A DNA stretch of 42,108 nt from contig DYEI01000564.1 of the NCBI GenBank assembly GCA_020725765.1, positions 1-42,108 on the forward strand, written 5' to 3'. The translations under genes and the position numbers were made by a program. Of this stretch, positions 35,295 to 42,108 are shown piece after piece. This DNA is from Anaerolinea sp. GTDB lineage: Bacteria > Chloroflexota > Anaerolineae > SpSt-313. The notes beneath the pieces are model-generated. The model did not search any database and was not told the DNA's origin. It saw nothing but the letters and a program-made list of their open reading frames with translations. Numbering within the stretch: position 1 is the stretch's first letter; every line of letters starts with the position of its first letter.

Positions 35295-36659
35295 ATGGGC
35301 AGAAGGCAATTGTGTCTGTTGCTGGTTGTGGCTGCTCTGATCGGCGCAGCCCTCGCCGGCTGTAGCGGCGGTGCCGGCCCTCAGGAGCCAACGCCGACGC
35401 CGATTCCTACAGCCGTTGTCCCCTCCAAGCCCACGTACAAGGTTGAGCGTGGGACGGTGATAGAGGAGGTCAAGTTCACCGGGCGCATTGCGCCTGTCGA
35501 GGAGGAGCAGCTCTACTTCCGCGTCGACGGGCGTGTCGCTACGGTGAACGTGAAGCAGGGCGACACGGTCAAAGCGGGGGACATCCTGGCCGAGCTGGAG
35601 ATTGACAACCTGCTGAACGCCCTTGCTCAGGCTGAGGTAGGATTGCAGACCGCGCAGTTGCAGCTCAAGACGGCTCAGGAGGCCTCGACGGAGCAGCGGA
35701 CTCGCCTCCAGATCAACCTCGAGGTCGCCAAGCTGCGGCTTGAGCAGGCGAAGGCGCAGAATCCTGCGCCGAGCGTGGCGATAGCAGCTGCGAACCTGGA
35801 GAGGGCTGCGGCGGAGGTGCAGCGGGCACAGGCGGCCTACGACAGGAGAGCTACCCAGCCCGGCGTTTCGGCCTCGTGGGAGGCTGCGAGCCTGCAGGAT
35901 GCCACGATCAACTATCAGATCGCCAAGGCGCAGTATGACCAGGCCCTGCAGAACCAGAAGGCCCACGAGCTCGACCTGCAGATACTTGAGAGGAACGTGC
36001 GTATTGCCCAGATGGAGCTGGACAGGCTCGAGAGCGCGGTCGACCCGGTGCTGGAGCAGCAAGTCGCGAGAGCGCAACTCGAGGTGGATCGCCTCAGGGC
36101 GGAGGTGGCTAACGCCCGTCTGGTTGCGCCGATAGACGGCGAGGTCACGATGGTCGGCGCCTACGCGGGGCGCACGGTGAACGCGTACCGCCCGGTGATG
36201 ACCGTGGCGGCCCCCGGTGCGCTAGAGGTCAGCGCCGATCTGACGAGCGACACGATGCAAAAGCTGAGCGTCGGGCAGGAGTGCACGATCATTATCGTGA
36301 ACTATCCTGCCAAAGAGTTCCATGGGAAGATCCGTCGCCTCCCCTATCCCTATGGCACGGGCGGGTCGATTACCGCCAGCACTGCGGAAGAGGACCGCTC
36401 GACGAGGGTGTCGATCGAGGACGCCGATGTGACGCTCGAGAAAGGCGCCCTCGTGCGGGTCAGCGTGGTCCTCCAGAAGAAGGACAATGTCCTCTGGCTG
36501 CCGCCGGCCGCCATCCGTACCTTCCAGGGCAAGAACTTTGTGCTGGTTCTGGAGGGAGAGGGCCAGCGGCGTGTGCCCGTGCAGTTGGGCATCAAGGCTG
36601 AGGACCGTGTCGAGATTCTGAGCGGAGTGGAGGAGGGGCAGGTGGTCGTCGGGCCGTAG
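35295..36659 (+). CDS. Lipoprotein membrane-fusion (HlyD/MacA-like) protein
   Basis: 454 residues. Lipoprotein signal with lipobox ending at Cys23 (LAGC), then a PTPTP linker, a lipoyl-like half motif (VKQGDTVKAGDILAELE), a long coiled-coil hairpin (about 110-285) with many Ala/Gln/Leu heptads, the second lipoyl half (ARLVAPIDGEVTMV) and beta-barrel domains to the end. It would sit on the outer face and work with the FtsX-type permease downstream. ATG 35295 is chosen for the signal peptide; the frame opens at 35223. In a single-membrane cell it would be an extracytoplasmic module and not a bridge to an outer-membrane channel. Confidence 0.88.
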   Translation: MGRRQLCLLLVVAALIGAALAGCSGGAGPQEPTPTPIPTAVVPSKPTYKVERGTVIEEVKFTGRIAPVEEEQLYFRVDGRVATVNVKQGDTVKAGDILAELEIDNLLNALAQAEVGLQTAQLQLKTAQEASTEQRTRLQINLEVAKLRLEQAKAQNPAPSVAIAAANLERAAAEVQRAQAAYDRRATQPGVSASWEAASLQDATINYQIAKAQYDQALQNQKAHELDLQILERNVRIAQMELDRLESAVDPVLEQQVARAQLEVDRLRAEVANARLVAPIDGEVTMVGAYAGRTVNAYRPVMTVAAPGALEVSADLTSDTMQKLSVGQECTIIIVNYPAKEFHGKIRRLPYPYGTGGSITASTAEEDRSTRVSIEDADVTLEKGALVRVSVVLQKKDNVLWLPPAAIRTFQGKNFVLVLEGEGQRRVPVQLGIKAEDRVEILSGVEEGQVVVGP

Positions 36660-36711
36660 CCGGCGCAGGCCGGGCGGCCCGTGGCCGCTGCGATGATGGC
36701 GGAAGAAACCT

Positions 36712-39630
36712 ATGAAACTCTTTCGCAACCTGTGGTCAGTGTTTGTACTCGCGGCCAGGCGGCTGTGGAGCAACCTTGGGCTCATGATCGGCACGGCCCT
36801 CGGGCTGATCGTGGCCGTTTCCCTGGCGATGAGCATCCCGCTCTATGCCGATGGCGTCAACTACCGGCTGCTGCGCAAAGCGCTCTCTGAGAAGGAGCAG
36901 GGACGCAAGCGCCCGCCGTTCGCCTTCATGTGGCGCTACGTCGGTGCCTGGCACGGTGCGGTGGAGTGGAAGAGCTATGAGGCTATCGACAGCTTCTTCA
37001 AGGGGCAGTGCCAGGCCCTGATCGGGCTGCCGGTGGAGCTGGAGGTCCGGCACGTCAAGACCGACAACTTTCGCCTGTACCCGTCCGATGCGAGCAACTA
37101 TGAAGACCCCAAGCAAGCGATGGATTGGATCGCCCTGGGGTTTGTCAGCGACCTGGCCGACCACGTCAAGATGGTCGACGGCTCCTTCCCCGAGCCACAG
37201 CCACCGGGGGAGGGGACGGTCCTGGACGTGGTGGTGCAGGAGGACAAGGCCAACGAGTTCGGCCTGCTGGTTGGCGAGCAGTTTGTGATGATGAGCAGCG
37301 CGCCGGGCCCGGGCGGCAAACCAGCCCAGGTCCGTGTGCGAATCGCGGGCGTCTGGCGGGCGGCAGATCCCGAGGAGCCGTTCTGGTTCTATGCGCCGAT
37401 GGCGTTCGACAGCGTTTTCCTGACGGCTGAGGAGTCCTTTGTCAACCACGTTGTGCCCCTGCTGAAGGAGCCGGCGTATCTCGGGCTGTGGTACCTGGTG
37501 TTCGATGGCCGAGGTGTGCATACGGAGGATGTGCCCGGCTTTCTGGGGCGGGTGATCGTGGCCCGCACGATGGCCAACTCGCTCCTCGAGAACACGAGCC
37601 TTGACGTCTCACCGGTGGACGCGATGCTGTCCTACACGACGGCGGCGCGGCTGCTGACCATTCTCCTGTACGTCTTTGCCATCCCCATCATCGGGCTGAT
37701 CCTGTACTTTATCGTGCTGACTTCGAATCTGGTGGTGCAGCGGCAGCGGAATGAGATCGCCGTGCTGCGCAGTCGTGGCTCGTCCAGCCTGCAGATTGTG
37801 GCGCTCTACCTGTTGGAGGGGGCGATCCTTGGAGGGATCGCGCTCCTGATCGGGCCGCTTCTGGGGCAGGGCGTGGCGCAGGTGATGGGGAAGGCACGCT
37901 CGTTCCTGATGTTTGCCCCCAGTGAGGGCCTCGTGATCTCCATCTCGAAGCAGAGCCTCAGGCTGGGCTTTGCGGCCGTGCTGATCTCGCTCTTTGCCAG
38001 CATGCTGCCGGCTCTTGGCGCCGCCCGACACACCATCGTGACGTACAAGCAGGATGTGGCCCGCGCCCTTGAGAAGCCCTGGTGGCAGCGGCTGTACCTG
38101 GACTTTATGCTCCTCGCGGTGCCGCTCTACGGATACTACATGCTCCGGCAGCGGGGCACAATCTCCTTCCTCGGCCGTAACGTTGCCGCAGCCGAGGGAG
38201 ATCCGTTCCGGAACCCCCTGCTCTTCCTGGTGCCGACTCTGTTCGTCTTTGCCCTTGCGCTGATCTTCATCCGTCTATTTCCGCTCCTTATGGAGGCGCT
38301 CTCGAGGCTCGCGCGCCACATCTCCGAGCCGGCGCCGGTGCTGGCCCTGCGGCAGTTGGCGCGCTCCTCGCGGCAGTACACCGGGCCGCTGCTGCTCATC
38401 ACCCTGACGCTGGGTCTGGCCTGCTTTACTGCGTCGATGGCCAAGACGCTGGATCAGGGCCTGGTAGATCAGACGTACTATCAGGTTGGCGCGGACCTGC
38501 GCCTGGTGGAGACGGGCGAGTCTAGCGAGCGGCCGGGCGCGTCGGGCTTCATGGGCATGGGCATGGGGCCCGGAGGCGGACAGTCAGGCACCGGCCAGGG
38601 GGCGACGGAAGAGGAGCCGGTGTACTGGCTCTTCTTGCCGGTGTCAGAGCATCTGAAGGTCGACGGGGTGCTCGGGGCGGCGCGGATTGCCACCTTCAGG
38701 AGCTCGATGCGGCTCGGGCAGGGTGAAGTCAGTGCGACGCTCGTGGGCATCGACCGAGTGGACTATCAGCAGGTAGGATACTTCAGGCATGACTTTGCGC
38801 GGGGCTCCCTTGGGGCGCTCATGAACCGCCTGGCAGCCGATGATAGCGCGGCGCTGGTGCCCACCTCGCTGCTCGCGGCGCATGGCCTGGCGGTGGGTGA
38901 CCTGATCAACGTACGGGTTAGACTCTACACCGAGTCCTACGAGGTGCCGCTGACGATCGTCGGCGTGTGCGACCTGTTCCCGACGGTCTATCCCGAGGAT
39001 GGCCCGTTTGTCGTCGCAAACCTGGACTATGTCTTTGAGCGGATGGGGGGCGAGTATCCGTACGATGTGCTGCTGCGCACCGCGCCGGGCAGCGACACGC
39101 GCAAGATCGTCTCGGCGCTGGAGGATGTTGGGCTGCGCATACTGAACACCTACGATGCGCGGCACATGATCAACGAGGAGCGGCAGCGGCCAGAGCGGCA
39201 GGGCATCCTCGGGCTCCTCTCCGTGGGTTTCCTGGCCTCGGCGCTCCTGACGGTGCTGGGGTTCCTGCTGTACTCGTTCCTGTCCTTCCGGCGGCGGTTT
39301 ATCGAGCTGGGCATCCTGCGGGCGATCGGCCTCTCGGTGGCGCAGATGGCCGGCTTTCTCGGGTTTGAGCAGTTTGCCCTGATTATGAGCGGTGTGGCGG
39401 CCGGCACAGGGTTTGGTGTGTGGGCGAGCAAGCTGTTCATCCCCTTCCTGCAGGTGCAGGGGGGGCCGCACCCACACACCCCGGCCTTTATCGTGCAGAT
39501 CGCCTGGGGCGACATCCTCAAGGTCTATGCGATCTTTGGGGCGATGCTGCTGTGTGCGGTTGCTGGCCTGGCATGGCTGCTGGTGCACATGCGCATCGCT
39601 CAGGCGGTCAAGCTGGGCGAGGCAGTCTAG
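36712..39630 (+). CDS. Large ABC permease with two FtsX/MacB domains
   Basis: 972 residues. An N-terminal TM (about 20-45) is followed by a long exported MacB periplasmic-core-like domain, then a TM bundle (about 320-445), further TMs (about 470-570), a second exported domain (about 590-830) and a last FtsX TM bundle (about 845-970). This is a duplicated MacB-type mechanotransmission permease in one chain, as in LolC/E-like or YbbP-type proteins. The second exported domain begins with a Gly/Met-rich stretch (GFMGMGMGPGGG) of low complexity. The preceding MFP and the two following ATPases complete the transporter. The substrate is unknown; lipids, peptides or surface molecules are usual. Confidence 0.9.
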   Translation: MKLFRNLWSVFVLAARRLWSNLGLMIGTALGLIVAVSLAMSIPLYADGVNYRLLRKALSEKEQGRKRPPFAFMWRYVGAWHGAVEWKSYEAIDSFFKGQCQALIGLPVELEVRHVKTDNFRLYPSDASNYEDPKQAMDWIALGFVSDLADHVKMVDGSFPEPQPPGEGTVLDVVVQEDKANEFGLLVGEQFVMMSSAPGPGGKPAQVRVRIAGVWRAADPEEPFWFYAPMAFDSVFLTAEESFVNHVVPLLKEPAYLGLWYLVFDGRGVHTEDVPGFLGRVIVARTMANSLLENTSLDVSPVDAMLSYTTAARLLTILLYVFAIPIIGLILYFIVLTSNLVVQRQRNEIAVLRSRGSSSLQIVALYLLEGAILGGIALLIGPLLGQGVAQVMGKARSFLMFAPSEGLVISISKQSLRLGFAAVLISLFASMLPALGAARHTIVTYKQDVARALEKPWWQRLYLDFMLLAVPLYGYYMLRQRGTISFLGRNVAAAEGDPFRNPLLFLVPTLFVFALALIFIRLFPLLMEALSRLARHISEPAPVLALRQLARSSRQYTGPLLLITLTLGLACFTASMAKTLDQGLVDQTYYQVGADLRLVETGESSERPGASGFMGMGMGPGGGQSGTGQGATEEEPVYWLFLPVSEHLKVDGVLGAARIATFRSSMRLGQGEVSATLVGIDRVDYQQVGYFRHDFARGSLGALMNRLAADDSAALVPTSLLAAHGLAVGDLINVRVRLYTESYEVPLTIVGVCDLFPTVYPEDGPFVVANLDYVFERMGGEYPYDVLLRTAPGSDTRKIVSALEDVGLRILNTYDARHMINEERQRPERQGILGLLSVGFLASALLTVLGFLLYSFLSFRRRFIELGILRAIGLSVAQMAGFLGFEQFALIMSGVAAGTGFGVWASKLFIPFLQVQGGPHPHTPAFIVQIAWGDILKVYAIFGAMLLCAVAGLAWLLVHMRIAQAVKLGEAV

Positions 39631-39664
39631 ACAGCGTCTGGTCGAGTTCAAGGAAGGTGTCCGC

Positions 39665-40732
39665 ATGGCAGCAGTGGCGGCTTCGGAAGCGCCCTTTGTC
39701 TCGTGCGAGAACCTGGTCAAGATCTACAAGATCGCCGACCTGGAGGTGGTCGCCCTGCAGGGTCTGGACCTGCAGGTGGCGAAAGGCGAGTTGCTCGCCA
39801 TAGTCGGCTCGAGCGGCAGTGGCAAGAGCACGCTGCTGAACATCCTCGGAGGGCTCGACAGGCCGACGGCGGGCAAGGTCACGGTTGGCGGCGTTGATCT
39901 GCTCAAGCTCTCGGCACGGGCTCTCACCCGGTATCGGCGGGACAAGGTGGGCTTTGTCTGGCAGCAGACCTCTCGGAACCTGATTCCGTACCTCACGGCT
40001 CAGGAGAACGTCGAGCTACCGATGCTGATGGCCGGCAAGCCGCCCAGGCTGGCGCGGGAGTGGGCGAGGGAGCTGCTGGATGCGGTGGAGTTGGGGGACC
40101 GCCGGTCGCACCGGCTGGCTCAGCTCTCCGGAGGGCAACAGCAGCGCGTCGCCATCGCTCTGGCGCTGGCCAATGACCCGGAGCTACTCCTGGCCGACGA
40201 GCCGACCGGAGAGATGGACTCGGCGACGGCACGGGTGATCTGGGACACCTTCCGGCGGCTGAATGCACGCTTTGGGCTGACGACCATCATCGTCACCCAC
40301 GACCCCAAGATCGCGCAGGAGGTCGACCGCGTCGTCAGCATCCGCGATGGCAAGACCAGTACCGAGACGGTGCGGCAGGTGGCGCCCGAGAACCAGCACG
40401 CCGGAGCGGACGCTGCCGCGGAGCTACTGGGGGCCGGCGAGGCGACCTACGAGGAGTATGTGGTGCTCGATGGCGCGGGACGTCTCCAGGTGCCCCGTGA
40501 GTATCTCGAGCAGTGGGGCATCGGAACGCGTGCCAAGCTGGAGCTGGTTGAGGACGGGATCCTCATCAAGCCGATCAACGGCGGAAGGCCTGGGCCGGCG
40601 GAAGCTGCAGAGGTGGGCCGCAGGACCAGTCTGTACTACGAGGAGGACGCGCCGCCGGAGCCAGCACACCCACGCTGGCGGCGCAGGTTGGGGGGTCTGG
40701 CGAGCCGCTTTGGGCGGTCGCGCAAGCGCTAG
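39665..40732 (+). CDS. ABC ATPase (MacB/LolD type) with C-terminal AbrB-like domain
   Basis: 355 residues. The ATPase (about 11-235) has Walker A GSSGSGKST (48-56), signature LSGGQ (154-158), Walker B LLLADE (174-179) and His212. Beyond it, residues about 264-304 read VVLDGAGRLQVPREYLEQWGIG..LVEDGILIKP, the pattern of a SpoVT/AbrB swapped-hairpin domain (GR-x-x-x-P and a final beta strand). The C-terminus is strongly basic. ATG 39665 with AAGGAAGGTG upstream is used; the frame opens earlier inside the permease gene. The added domain may dimerise the ATPases or bind DNA. Confidence 0.88.
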   Translation: MAAVAASEAPFVSCENLVKIYKIADLEVVALQGLDLQVAKGELLAIVGSSGSGKSTLLNILGGLDRPTAGKVTVGGVDLLKLSARALTRYRRDKVGFVWQQTSRNLIPYLTAQENVELPMLMAGKPPRLAREWARELLDAVELGDRRSHRLAQLSGGQQQRVAIALALANDPELLLADEPTGEMDSATARVIWDTFRRLNARFGLTTIIVTHDPKIAQEVDRVVSIRDGKTSTETVRQVAPENQHAGADAAAELLGAGEATYEEYVVLDGAGRLQVPREYLEQWGIGTRAKLELVEDGILIKPINGGRPGPAEAAEVGRRTSLYYEEDAPPEPAHPRWRRRLGGLASRFGRSRKR

Positions 40733-40750
40733 CGCCCACGTTGTGGGCGC
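40732..40750 (+). other. Hairpin between the two ATPase genes
   Basis: GCGCCCAC/GTGGGCGC arms (40732-40739, 40743-40750) with a 3-nt loop overlap the stop of the first ATPase. There is no T-run, so it is more likely an mRNA processing or stability element than a terminator. Confidence 0.45.
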
Positions 40751-40773
40751 GGCACCGGGCAGCGAGATGAGAG

Positions 40774-41526
40774 ATGGCCACTGAGAGAGCGTCGGTAGAT
40801 CAGGATGGGCGGGCCGGGGCTGGCCTGGCCGAGGACTCTGTGATTGTGGAGACGGTGGACCTGCGCCGGGTCTACCAGGTCGGCAGCGAGCAGGTTCACG
40901 CTCTGCGTGGCGTGAACCTGAAGATCCGGCGAGGCCAGTTTGCGGCTTTCAAGGGGCGGTCCGGATCGGGCAAGACAACGCTGCTCAACCTCATTGGGGG
41001 CCTCGATCAGCCCACCTCAGGCAAGGTGTACCTGTTTGGCAGGGAGATCAGCTCGCTCTCGGAGGCGGAGCGTACAAAGCTGCGGCGCGACAAGCTGGGG
41101 TTTGTTTTCCAGTCCTTCGCTCTGATTCCGACCTTTACCGCCTACGAGAATGTGGAGCTGCCGCTGAGGATTGCCCGGGTCGGCGCGCGCGAGCGACGGG
41201 AGCGGGCGATGCACTGCCTGACGATTGTGGGCTTGCGCCGCTGGGCGGATCACCGGCCCTTTGAGATGTCTGGCGGGCAGCAACAGCGGCTCTCCATCGC
41301 ACGGGCGCTGGTGCGGAGCCCTGAGATCATCATAGCCGACGAGCCGACGGGCGAGCTGGATAGCGAGACCGGCCGCCGCATCATCCTCCTGTTCCAGCAG
41401 CTGGTGCGGGAGGAGGGCGTCACCATCCTCATGGCCAGCCACGACCCGACGGTGGACGAGTTCGTGTCGGATGTGTATCAGCTCGTCGATGGACAGATTG
41501 TGGATCATATCAGCTATGGAGGCTGA
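40774..41526 (+). CDS. ABC ATPase (MacB/LolD type)
   Basis: 250 residues with Walker A GRSGSGKTT (61-69), Q-loop (VFQSF), signature MSGGQ (165-169), Walker B IIIADE (185-190) and switch His223. It ends normally with no extra domain. Having two distinct ATPases next to a single duplicated permease suggests an asymmetric ATPase pair, or alternative ATPases. A weak GAGATGAGAG-type site precedes the ATG. Confidence 0.9.
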   Translation: MATERASVDQDGRAGAGLAEDSVIVETVDLRRVYQVGSEQVHALRGVNLKIRRGQFAAFKGRSGSGKTTLLNLIGGLDQPTSGKVYLFGREISSLSEAERTKLRRDKLGFVFQSFALIPTFTAYENVELPLRIARVGARERRERAMHCLTIVGLRRWADHRPFEMSGGQQQRLSIARALVRSPEIIIADEPTGELDSETGRRIILLFQQLVREEGVTILMASHDPTVDEFVSDVYQLVDGQIVDHISYGG

Positions 41527-41557
41527 GCGCAGACTGCTCGATTGAGGGCGAGATGCA

Positions 41558-41586
41558 GCGCCCCGCCTGCACAAGCAGCGGGGCGC
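41558..41586 (+). terminator. GC hairpin after the ABC transporter genes
   Basis: GCGCCCCGC (41558-41566) and GCGGGGCGC (41578-41586) with an 11-nt loop that can pair further (TGC/GCA). It is 31 nt after the last ATPase stop. The following sequence (CGTTCTTCTG) is only weakly T-rich. Confidence 0.6.
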
Positions 41587-41626
41587 CGTGCGTTCTTCTG
41601 ATGACATCCCCTCTGGTGCTTCTACT

Positions 41627-41840
41627 TCAGGGGCGGACAGGCTTCTTCGGTCGCAGGGCGGGGGCATGGCCTATCGAGGGACTCCCCACCCCTAACCCCT
41701 TTCAGGGGCGGACAGGTGCCTTTTTTGTCCCACAGGAGGGCCAAAAACAGGGCCTGAAAGGCTGTCTGCGCCCCACTCAGGCCCCTCCAGGCCGGCTTTT
41801 CAAGGGCGTCCAGCCTCGATTGTGGCTGCCTGTCCGCCCC
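41627..41840. repeat. Short repeats: two direct copies and one inverted copy of a 12-15-bp unit
   Basis: TCAGGGGCGGACAGG occurs at 41627-41641 and 41702-41716; its core is inverted (CCTGTCCGCCCC) at 41829-41840. The second and third copies could be ends of a decayed small element about 140 bp long. Confidence 0.6.
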
Positions 41841-41883
41841 GGAACCCCTAAGCCCGCCCCCGCGCGGCGCTATGCATTACCCA

Positions 41884-42069
41884 TAAGTCTGGCTGGACAG
41901 CATCACGGGGCATGAGATAGCGCCCTGGTGCCCATGCCAGCGGACCACCCACCGTACACACGGCCGCTCGGGACACGCCGAGCAGCGGCCGCGATGTGCT
42001 GCAACTGCGGAGCGCCCCCACCCCTGCCCCTCCCCCAGGCAGGCGCCACGCGCCTGCCTGGGGGAGGGG
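41884..42069 (+). repeat. Dispersed palindromic element, full copy D
   Basis: The core block 41884-42005 is followed by a hairpin with perfect 20-bp arms (42027-42046, 42050-42069) and a 3-nt loop (CAC). Copy A at 1-155 has the same order in reverse. The rest to 42108 shows nothing recognisable. Confidence 0.85.
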
Positions 42070-42108
42070 TGATGAGAAATGGGCGGTTTCGGGCGGTCGA
42101 GCGCGCCA

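Larger units (their letters stand above)
41527..41883. other. Intergenic stretch after the transporter operon
   Basis: Contains the hairpin at 41558-41586 and the short repeats at 41627-41840. A 120-codon frame (41553-41915) runs through the repeats, with no ribosome site and no recognisable product, and is not called. Confidence 0.6.

Noticed and set aside
39392-39664. N-terminal extension of the first ATPase frame
   Set aside because: It overlaps the end of the permease gene and is Cys/Arg-rich without domain similarity; ATG 39665 has a good ribosome site.
1-42108. CRISPR array
   Set aside because: No regularly spaced direct repeats and no cas genes are seen; the repeats present are few and mostly inverted.

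Overview
The window is GC-rich bacterial DNA, most likely from a Chloroflexota bacterium (Anaerolineae-like). This is inferred from the mix of families: PKN2-type kinases and TPR proteins in long operons, CHAT peptidase domains, Pro/Thr-rich linkers in surface proteins, a secreted peptidase ending in a short FLPLVL-type tail, and a PdtaS/PdtaR ANTAR pair. No rRNA or ribosomal protein is present to fix the lineage.

Region 1 (about 195-19604, all +) is the most unusual part. It is one long array that looks like a dedicated accessory proteostasis or conflict system. A strong promoter leads into a sigma factor split into two ORFs (region 2, then region 4), followed by a soluble protein with two anti-sigma-type zinc modules. 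Then come a CHAT caspase-like peptidase fused to a two-ring Clp/Hsp100 unfoldase, a Ser/Thr kinase with TPRs, a four-helix membrane protein with an exported beta-sandwich, a 1012-residue membrane-anchored TPR protein, a degenerate Hsp70 fused to TPRs, a J-like protein without HPD, a GrpE-like protein, an intact Hsp70 carrying four zinc ribbons, and a zinc-ribbon/TPR/TM/BON/LysM protein. In effect this is a private Hsp70-J-GrpE-Hsp100 set wired to a peptidase, a kinase, a sigma switch and envelope-spanning proteins. I do not know of a described system with this composition.

Region 2 (19605-26184) holds an inverted intergenic repeat, tRNA-Pro(GGG) with a clear promoter and terminator, a small basic membrane protein, a multi-TM protein (-), an orphan triple-PAS histidine kinase (-), a secreted M23 peptidase (+) and an alpha/beta hydrolase (-). 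Region 3 (26185-28928) carries a dispersed repeat and the PdtaS/PdtaR two-component pair with its promoter.

Region 4 (29102-34126, all -) is a tightly coupled four-gene surface-glycan operon: membrane phosphodiesterase-type protein, dTDP-4-dehydrorhamnose reductase, family 2 glycosyltransferase and a GT-C-like membrane protein, with a promoter at 34219-34246. Region 5 (34507-41526, +) starts with a strong promoter and structured leader, then cobO, a lipoprotein membrane-fusion protein, a large FtsX/MacB-type permease and two ATPases, one with a C-terminal AbrB-like domain.

A dispersed palindromic element (a GC-rich perfect hairpin plus a conserved block of about 120 bp) occurs at both window ends in opposite orientation, with partial copies at 26244-26365 (block only) and 34342-34406 (hairpin only). 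Domain calls come from reading motifs by eye; no searches or structure predictions were run.
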